This document shows, in pieces, positions 55,497-64,000 of a DNA stretch of 64,000 nucleotides; position 1 is the first letter of the stretch; each line of letters starts with the position of its first letter. This DNA comes from Colocasia esculenta (taxonomy: Eukaryota; Streptophyta; Magnoliopsida; Alismatales; Araceae), in contig CM024759.1 of assembly GCA_014218235.1 (NCBI GenBank), positions 76,343,079-76,407,078 of the forward strand. The letters run 5' to 3'. Made by a program: the position numbers and the translations under genes. Below the pieces are notes generated by a model. That model saw only the letters and a program-made list of their open reading frames with translations. It searched no databases and had not been told where the DNA came from.

Positions 55497-56336
55497 ATAA
55501 GCTGAGGGATGCCACATGGGATTTACAGGAAGAAGTTGTGGCAGTGTAAAAGAAGGCCTTCTTCCCCACCTAAAATCTCGGTTAGACATTAGGGATTCAA
55601 GAGCCTCATTAAGAGCAAAGAACTAGATGAACTTTGATAACAAAGAAGAGCTAGGCTATCCTAAGCCAGCATAACAAATTCAGAGGCTATAATGGCAAAG
55701 AAAGAAACAAATGTGCAGAAACCCTAAAACCCAGTAAAATGAAAGAGATGATCAATCCAGTTGGCATGGCCAGATAATAAACACATACCTAGAAAAATAG
55801 GTTAACAGAAGCAGGATGACCCAAGGAGTTCAAACATAAATCTTGTTTTGAGTTTAAACTCAAACACATGGTGCACAGTGAACGACAATTCCTTTTAGCT
55901 GTTCCCCCCCAGACACTCCACTACTCCACACCGCTGGCTCTCACACTATCCTGAAGCACTAACATTTCTTAAGTAGGCTGTCCGAAAACCACATGGCCAA
56001 TGGATGAAACAGTCAAAGACGAAGTGCCAGCACACCATCTGGAACATAATTCCATCGAATTCAGCCCCAACGGTGGTCCAACTTTCTTTTCAAAAAGACT
56101 GGTCTTACTAATGTTTTAAGTTTGACACCATTTAACGTAGTCGTTGCAAGTGACCCAAATCAGTATTCACACATCCTGGGCGGCCAACAGAGTGGTGTCT
56201 TAACCACTTGACCTCAGAATATAGCACACTGCAGATGCAAGAAAAGTTTTTACAATCAACTATGGCATCTCTGTTTTGAGTAAAGATTAATTCCAGGACA
56301 ATGCACAATTTCTGTTGACTTTGTACAAAATAAAAT
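55497..56336. other. NAP1 intron, nothing recognised
   Basis: No open frame, splice pair or repeat end that I can support. Confidence 0.5.
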
Positions 56337-56341
56337 ACCAG

Positions 56342-57872
56342 TGTTGAACCCCATAAATTTACAATAGACATTTGAATGAAGAAAATATCAAAAATTTCTT
56401 ACACAGATCCTATTTCTATTTTAAGAAATATTGGATCTTGGTCTTTTATTAAGTCGAAAGAAAAGGACTTGTTACAAAGATCAACTTCACTTCTCTTTGA
56501 AGGGCAATACAAGATCAACTTCTCCTTGGAAGAAGAGACAGAAGATCAAACTTCTCCAAGGTCTTACCTTTGCACGAGGTGGACCAAGAATGACCCTTGG
56601 TGAAATGGCCAAGGGGTCAATTTATAGGGGGGTAAAAACAACCCTGAGAAGGAGGAAAGCCCCCTCCGGGTGAGAATACCTAGAGAACCCCTACCTCCGG
56701 GTAAGATTACCCAGAGGTCCCCTACCTCCGAGTAAGAATACCCGGAGGTACTCCACCTCCGGGTATTCTCACCCGGAGGGACCTCCGGGAAAGGATACCT
56801 GGAGGGACCTCCTCTGAGTATTCCCACCCGGAGGTACTCTCCTCCGGGTATGAACACCCAAAGGTTCCCCCACTCCGGGTATTTCCTCCCGGAGGCACCC
56901 AGAGGTCCTCACCTCCCGGCAAGAAATACCCGGAGGGAGGTCCCCTCCAAGCTTATAAAGGGTGCCTTCCGGGCATTCCCCTATAAATACCCCCCTGTCC
57001 AAGGAGAAAGGAGTTTTTTGACGGGTTTTCGACGTCAAGAGCTTCAGAAGGTGGTGGGCGATACGAGAAGGTCATCTCCTTCAAATGTGAAATGTTCATG
57101 TGTATATTTTCTCCATGTGGAGACCACGTGTTCATGAAATGTTTGTGTATATCTCTCCATATGGAGACCATGTGGCCTTTACTACATGTTTTCGCGAAGA
57201 CCTTATGTTCATGATATGTGCATATGTTTATACCTCCATCTGGAGATCATGTGAAATATGTTCATATGGGCATCACATGTGCATGTGGATACATCTTTAT
57301 CAAATGTTCAAAAAGAGTAAAGATGTTTTATCAAAACTCCTAAACAAAAGAGGGAGGATGTTCAAATCTCTGTCAAAGTTCTTCAATGTTGTCAAACAAG
57401 TAAAGATATTCTATCTAAATGAGGATCCATAATTAAGGGCTCATATTCCAAATAAATGGGTTCGAACAGCACCCATATCATTCCAAACTCATATAAAAAT
57501 TGCAATAAAGAATAGTCTGCACATGTCCTTGTCATTATGAAATACAGATCTTGACATTATTATCAAGGGTATTCAGATTCAATCCAATGTAAATAAACAT
57601 CAGTTCACACCGATGGAGAAAGGGTCCAGCACACGAAACCCAAATCGTCTGATGAAAATAAACGTGTGGAATAAATGCACTAAATGAAAGTGCAATTGTC
57701 CAATAAATGGATGCACAAATTGCAATTGTCCAATAAATGGATGCATAAATTCCTGCATCAAGCGAGTTTTAAATTTTGTTTGTTGAACAAACTGGCACGC
57801 CCACGCGCATAAAAAGAAAACACCTGATCATATCATATTTAACTTTAAGTAGGCAATTCCGCATGTTCCACA
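56342..57872 (-). mobile_element. solo LTR
   Basis: On the minus strand starts TGTGGAACATGCGGAATT at 57872 and ends GGGGTTCAACA at 56342; exact 5-bp duplication ACCAG at 56337-56341 and 57873-57877. 1,531 bp. GGCGTGCC with hairpin (57778-57800), second hairpin block (57598-57615), TATA (56977-56994), palindromic array (56660-56945), second TATA (56619-56631). Confidence 0.95.
56660..56945 (-). repeat. palindromic CCTCCGGGTA array
   Basis: About nine units pairing CCTCCGGGTA with TACCCGGAGG, spaced by ATT/AGAAT. It lies between the two TATA-like boxes of the solo LTR. Confidence 0.85.
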
Positions 57873-57877
57873 ACCAG

Positions 57878-58234
57878 TTATAGTCCTCACTCCTCAGCCA
57901 TTGGCAAAGGTTCATTTTCATTTCGAAGGAATACAAATGAAACAATTGTGTTTTGTCAAACCAAACTGCTGTAGCTTCGAAAACTAGAATTGCCAGTCTC
58001 AAATGCTCAAAAAGTTAACCATGAAAACAAGGAAGCTGAGACCTTGACTTTCACAAAGAACCTAGCATTATAGGATCTGTATTTCTGAATTTGCATGTCC
58101 CAAAATTTCTGCAATAAAAGGTTTTCCCATTTCAAGTCTATATGTGTGATTATCCTTGTAGCATGGCTTACATGCAATGTCACCACACCAAAATCACAGC
58201 TTCTTTTGCTATGTGTTTCTAACGGATCTTGGGG
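57878..58234. other. intronic or intergenic, nothing recognised
   Basis: No supported feature. Confidence 0.5.
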
Positions 58235-58242
58235 TACCTGAT

Positions 58243-61200
58243 CATGGAAGGAAGAATCGCCGGGATCGAGCCAGAATCGCTCGATCCCGGATCGGATCGA
58301 CCCCCCAAGGGTCGATTCCCCCTTGAAGAACCCCAAAACCCCACATTTCCGGCTGGATCGACCCAACTCAGTAGGATCTGAGTTGGATCGCTCGAGTCGA
58401 ACCGGATCGAGCGATCCCGCTCGATTCAGTCGATCCGCCGGGTTCAGTTCAAATTTGAACTTAAGGCGCCAGATCGACCCTTATCGGGTCGAATCGATCG
58501 ATCCGGCGTCGATCCGACCCGATAAGGGTCGATCCCGATCGATCCGAGGTCGATCCCCTTATTTCTGCCCCTTCCCACCCGAGGACACCAAAAGATGCAG
58601 GTTTTGGTGTCCTAGGAAGGAAGGAAGGTGCTCCCCCTCCCCCCCCCAGCTCGGGCTGCCTCCTCCACCGCCGCCGCCGGCCTCCTCCACCGCCGCCGGC
58701 GTCCTCCCCAGCCGGCCTCCTCCTCCTCCTCTTCTTCTTCTTGTTCTTCTTCTTCTTCTTCTTCTTCCTCTTCTCCTTCCTCTTCTACTTTTTCTTCTAA
58801 ACCCTATCTTCTCTTTCAAGTTTGAAAGAGGTTAGAAGGAGCACATCCAAGGGAGATTTTCTTGAGTAGATCTCAAGAGATCTTACTCAAGCAAGGAAGA
58901 AGTTGTTCTTCTTAAGGTATATTTCATTTTTTAATTTCGAAATTCAATTATAAATTCTGAAAAAAATGAAAACACATGTACACATGTTTAATCTTCTTAT
59001 ATCTTCTTATTCTTCCCTTACATTTTGTCAATTAGACAAAATCTCCAAATTTCACCCTAATTGGCTAATTAGGGTTTGATATTTGGGGCTTATGTTGTAT
59101 TAGCACAATTAGAGATCAATTAAGTGTTCCAATCACTTAATTGACTTAATCATGCCTTTCTATGATAATGGAACTATTTCATTCGGAAAATTAGAGAAAA
59201 TCTCTAAATTTCACCCTAATTAGGGTTAATATTAGATGTAATTATGTTATAATTGTATACTTACACATGAATGTGTTTGTATTCTTAATTTGTTATAGGA
59301 TTAGCAAGTATGGCTGATGAGGGACACGAGGAAGAGCAACCACAAGTAGACATTGGATGGAAACACGGTGTCCTTATTGATGCTGCCTCTAAGAGAGTGC
59401 GGTGTAACCACTGTGGTAAGGAAATGAATGGAGGTGTATACCGCCTAAAACAACACATTGCAGGCATTGGAACAAATGTACTAAAATGTAAGCATTGTCC
59501 ACGGGAGTTAGTGAATGAGATGAAAGACTACATGGCTGGAAGACAACAACAAAGAGGCATACGTATTCAACATCAACAAGAACTGCATGAAGAGATTTCT
59601 GGGAAGGGAAAAAGTAAGGCTGCAATGAAAGGAAGACAAATTCCTATTGATGTTGAGGACTCAGATGAGACAGATTATGAGGATCTCTCACCTAATGAGA
59701 GAGAATGGTGAGAAGGACTACGGCAGAGTCGGCGTGCTGCCATGTTGAAAAGTGACATGCGGAGGTTCCATAGTACAAGAAAAAGATCATCATCAGGGGC
59801 TAGTGTCACACGACCACCGGCACCACCTATCAGGAGAGGTGGTTCAATGAGGGGAACGGAACCAACTAGTGGGGTTGACACAATTTTGGGAAGGAATCTT
59901 CATCAAAACAGCCTAGCATAAAGCATGCAATGAAAGGGGTAAAGGCCACAGCTGCTTCCGCTAAACATGCAGTTAAAAACATTGTAAAATGGTTTTTGCA
60001 TGCAGGGGTCCCAGCCCATACAGCATCTAGTCCTTATTTCCAAACGATGATAGATTCAGTTGGTGAGGCAAACCCAGGTTTGAAAGCTCCTACACCAAAG
60101 GATATTTATGGTAAATATCTTGAAGAGGAATTGACTGAGATAAAGGATTGGGTGGTGTCATTCAAAGATATATGGATGGCAAGAGGTTGTACTCTTATGT
60201 GTGATGGATGGACGGGAACAACAAGAAGGTCCATGATTAACTTTCTTGTATATTGCAGTGAGGGTACAGTGTTCATGAATCTATAGATGCAAGTGGGCAA
60301 ATAAAAAATGCAGATTACTTATTTAGGCTCATGGATGAGATGATTGATGAAATTGGCGAGGAACATGTAGTCCAAGTTGTCACTAATAATGAAGCTAGTT
60401 ACAAGGCAGCTGGAAGAAAATTGATGGCAAAACGACATCTTTATGGGTCCCTTGTGCAGCCCCCTCCTTAGACTTGATGATGGAGGATATTGGCAAAGAA
60501 AAACATGTGCATGACTTGGTGTCCAAGTCGCAAATGTTACTATTTTATTTATGGACACAATAGAATCTTACATATGATGAGAGAGTGCACAGATGGACAT
60601 GACATAATTCGTCCTGGCCCAACAAGATTTGCCTCACAATTATTGCATTGGAGAGTCTGCATCAGTTTAGACATGAGTTGGGCACTCTCATACATAGTTC
60701 CGAGTACTTGGCACATGTGGCTACATTGAGAGAGGAATCCAGAGATGTGGCACATGAGATTCTTGCTTGGTCAGTGACCATCGTTTTTGGGAGAATCCAC
60801 TATTATTTGAAGCTAATAGAGTCTCTAGTACAGGTGCTGAGGATGGTTGATGGAGAGGACAAGAATGACATGGGTTACTTATATGAGGCTATGGATAAAG
60901 TCAAGGAAAGGTTGAGATAGAAGCATCCGCAAGCATATAAAAAATGGTGGAAGATTATTGATGCAAGATGGGAGTCAACACTCCACCATGATTTACATGC
61001 AGCAGGTAAATGTATTATATCTTATTGTGCATATTTCTTATTAGCATGAGTTGAATTCTAACTTACTACACATGTTTTGCACATATAGGGTATTTCTTTA
61101 ACCCTAGGCATCAATATAGTGATTCCCCTCACAATGATGGTGAGGTGCTCCAGGGGACAATCAATGTCATCGGGAGATTATCTAGGAGCATGGACGAAAG

Positions 61201-62172
61201 AATAGATGCTATGATAGAGGTACGGCCAAGTTAAAAACTTCATTCCAGCATCATGTATTCAATATACTTTTGGAGTTACACTTAGCAACTGTATTATACT
61301 GTAGATGGACAGATTTAAACTGAAGTTGGACATCTACAGAGATTATGATGTTAAAGAAGCAGTGACCAGAATGGGTCCGGGTAAGAACCTTCAGACTTAA
61401 GCTCATGCTTACTTCATAACAAAATGACAAATCACTTGTATTATGTGCTAATTCATTGTATGTTTTTTTTTATAGGTGAGTGGTGGGTTATGTTAGACTA
61501 CAAGACTGGTCAAAGAAGTCCACTTGCAAGGATGCTATTAGAGTACTCAGTCAGACCACTTCATCTAGCCAGTGTGAGAGAAATTGGAGCACTTTCTCAC
61601 TTATTCACACAAAAGTGAGGAACAGGTTGAGTGCAACTAGGCTAGAGAAGTTGGTCTATTGCCACTACAATATGAGATTGAAGCTGAAATGCATTAAAGA
61701 TAGACAAAAGAAGAGCGAGGCAAGCTAATGACTTTTGTAGGTAGTCATTGGGAGCAACGTTTTGCAGAGAGGGAAGCATTATCATCTCAAATTGATGTGA
61801 TGAGTTATTTGATGAGGAACACCCACTAAAGCATGGGTGGAAACAAGACAGGAAGGGATGTTCCAGAATTTGACCCTCATGATTGCTCATGGGCAGAAGG
61901 AGAATTGGATGGAGTAGAGGCTGGAGATCCAGAGCTTAGGGTAAGTGAGGACCCACCTCTCACCCTCGGTCCTCTCTTCTCTTTGCCACGACACTCAGCT
62001 ATCTTGCCAGAGACATCTAGAGTGCCTCCCACTCAGCCTGCATTAAGAAGAGCTGCAACACAAAAAGAGAAGAGTTCAAAAGCCTTAGAGTTAGAAAAAA
62101 TAACATATGCCAGGCAAAAAAAGAGGAAAGTGCAGCAACCAATTCGTAGTGATGACACCACACAAGATTCAA

Positions 62173-62205
<33 letters not shown>

Positions 62206-63047
62206 GGGCTGCCACTGGGGCCACAGAAGCTGGCCAGGGATATGCAGGAGCAGGATATACTGGGGCCACAGGTGTAGGGCTTACTGAAAGTTATGTACCA
62301 GAAACAGAACATCAGGGAGGCGGAGGAGAAGGACAAGGGCATGGACAAGGAGGATATGAAGGACAACAACATCATGCAGCCTATGAGTGGCCACCTTGGG
62401 AGCCAAACTATAGTTCAGGGTCTACTCATATACCTGCATTTCAGCCTCCCATTTTACCGTACTCAGATATTAGTAGCTCACCTTATGGAGTACAAGGAGG
62501 ATGGGGACCTTGGCCTTCACAAGAACAAGAGCCTAGTGGCCTAGTGAAGCAACAAGTACATACAAACCGCTTGGTATATGGTGTCCAGCTCCATCACAAT
62601 CTGGAGAAAGCTCAAGTCAACAATTTACACCAAGAGGGATTCAAATGGGTATGCATGATTTAGCAAATTCCCTCTTTGGTCATAGCTACCAAAACCCAAA
62701 TGATGGTGGCTCATCTATGTCTGGAAGTGGATGGAAAGATTATTAGTCTTCTATCAAATGTAAGTTACATGTACAATGTCTTAAATTTCATGTTTTATGT
62801 ACTATGAATGCATGTATAATTGATTTTTGATGCAAATCTTAGTTCTTTCAGGAGTTCAGATTTTTTCTGTTTTTTCCTGATTTTTCCTGATTTTTCCTGA
62901 ATTTTCATGCATTTTTCCAAAAAAATAAACATTTTATAGTCTGGCCGATCCAAGATCGGCCAGACTTCCCTGGGATCCAGAGGATCTTTGATCCGATCCG
63001 ATCCAGGATCGGATCGACCAGGGTCGATCCCGATCCTGCCTTCCATG
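58243..63047 (+). mobile_element. near-complete hAT transposon (4.8 kb)
   Basis: Ends CATGGAAGGAAGAATCGCC and, inverted, CATGGAAGGCAGGATCGG; exact 8-bp duplication TACCTGAT at 58235-58242 and 63048-63055. Subterminal regions (58250-58560 and 62940-63040) are dense in GATCGA/TCGATC and GATCCG repeats, the likely transposase-binding zones. It encodes a broken DUF659-type hAT transposase. The element at 40624-42071 is its deletion derivative. Confidence 0.96.
59310..62750 (+). pseudogene. hAT transposase (BED finger, DUF659, hAT dimerisation)
   Basis: Starts at 59310 (MADEGHEEEQPQVDIGWKHG). BED zinc finger RCNHCGKEMNGGVYRLKQHI (59400-59465). DUF659 region with GCTLMCDGWTGTTRRSMINF (60186-60245) and VTNNEASYKAAG. 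The middle repeats the hAT order ALESLHQFRHELGTLIHSSE (60640-60700). Intron-like gaps at about 61006-61088 and 61382-61475. C-terminal dimerisation block SSQCERNWSTFSLIHTKVRN (about 61567-61626), then an Asp run ((GAT)n at 62173-62203), a Gly/Gln-rich tail and GIQMGMHDLANSLFG. Breaks: TGA at 59709, a stop near 59919, TAG at 60282, stops near 60470 and 60918, and shifts near 60640, 61500 and 62636. The normal role is cut-and-paste transposition; this copy cannot make it. Confidence 0.9.
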
Positions 63048-63055
63048 TACCTGAT

Positions 63056-64000
63056 TCTATCTAATATGAAAGGAAAACCTGAAGCTGTTCGACAATCCCT
63101 AGAACAAGATTGGCATAGACCCATCTCTCAACTCACAGGTTTCCATTCTGAGAATTGACATGCAAGCGTCTTCATTTGAGTTAATGACAGTAATTTCCGC
63201 CAATTGCGGTACCTATTATATGACAATAGTTCTCAATTCTCATCTATCAACAGCACATCCTATTAATATCTTTTTTCCCCTGGTATCATCGGCATAATTG
63301 TATTTCATGCATAGCACTTGTTTGATTTAATAAGTTTGTAGTTTAAATTTTAAAAATCCAAGAAAAACACAATTTATTTCTAAGTTCCTGTAATTCCTTG
63401 TGAGCACCATGGTGGGACAATCAACAATGAACCTGAGATGATGAAGGCTACAGAAAGGTTCTTGAAACTAAAGAAGCTGAAGTTATGTTATATTTTCCAT
63501 CCACATATATAATTAATAATCTAAATTATATGCACATGATGTCATACTTATGTTTGTCACCATGTTTATGATTTTAGAAACAAGACGTAAGCAAGTAATC
63601 AAGTTACCAGGTTGCTATAGATGCAAACTGTGTTCACATTGTCCCTGCCAAACCAATCAGTCAGCGCCTAAGGAAGCCACATTAGTGAACACTTTTATTG
63701 TTTCCACTCGTTCATCTCTATGTCTATCAATATCATTTAATGAAAGTGTAGGCGCAAAGACTGTGAATGGAAGGCCTGTAACAGTGCTACCTTAAGGGGA
63801 GAGACTCCCTTTCCTTGGCAATGGCAAATGAAAACTTAAGAGCCATATATACACTTACATTGGCAAAGTTCATGTTGTGCTGACAAGGTTTGTCTAGGCA
63901 GTGCTCACTTCCCAAAAACAGCTATCTTAAGAATTTTTATGCCTAGCTACAAGGAGGTAAGACCACTTCACGAGTTCACATAGTGGTTCAGATTTACAAC
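63056..64000. other. nothing recognised
   Basis: AT-rich flank; no NAP1 exon, other exon or bounded repeat that I can support. Confidence 0.5.

Noticed and set aside
58559..58825. Ser- or Arg-rich open frames near 58.6-58.8 kb
   Set aside because: Translation of a CTTCTT/CCTCCT microsatellite in the 5' part of the hAT element; no protein features.

Overview
The window is plant nuclear DNA: GT-AG introns, plant-type LINEs, a Ty1/copia element of the SIRE/Maximus type, an Au-type SINE and many hAT elements. Its backbone is one host gene on the minus strand, NAP1 (NCKAP1-type subunit of the SCAR/WAVE actin-nucleation complex). Nine consecutive exons between 54511 and 3182 can be read and join in frame (362 codons). 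Both gene ends lie outside the window. The short exons are separated by very large introns (about 29.0 kb and 16.9 kb) filled with nested transposons. This suggests a seed plant with a large, repeat-expanded genome; the species cannot be told from the sequence.

Layout. 1-7 kb: an LTR fragment, small hAT elements, LINE tails, three NAP1 exons (3182-3704), and several exon-like segments of an unrecognised gene on the same strand (3781-5745, plus 1811-1956). 7-19.3 kb: a multi-level nest. A degenerate L1-type LINE is split by a hAT element that itself contains a foldback, and by an LTR element (9849-18228, target duplication GAGGT). That LTR element holds a solo LTR (12848-17722, GTGGC), which in turn holds a hAT deletion derivative (13500-14597) and another solo LTR (14831-17354, GCCCC). 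20.6-23.9 kb: three NAP1 exons with small elements between them. 24-52.8 kb: one NAP1 intron with a minus-strand gypsy gag region carrying a tandem duplication (26.1-30.2 kb), then two tail-to-tail copies of an LTR element that carries a plant-mobile-domain-like gene (30261 rightward, 51766 leftward). The plus copy is interrupted by a 12.5-kb copia element (34038-46570), whose RNase H region is interrupted by a hAT element. 52.8-54.5 kb: three NAP1 exons and the SINE. 55-64 kb: a hAT MITE, a solo LTR (56342-57872, ACCAG) and a nearly complete but inactivated 4.8-kb hAT element (58243-63047, TACCTGAT).

Only the NAP1 exons look like functional coding sequence; every transposon gene seen is broken. 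The most unusual signals are: (1) hairpins in the U3 part of one LTR superfamily whose two arms change together between copies; (2) arrays of element-specific palindromic units lying between two TATA-like boxes in the same LTRs; (3) exon-like segments of a second gene interleaved with NAP1 on the same strand; and (4) a 3.7-kb inverted repeat inside a NAP1 intron. Boundaries given with matching target-site duplications are reliable to the base; others are approximate.
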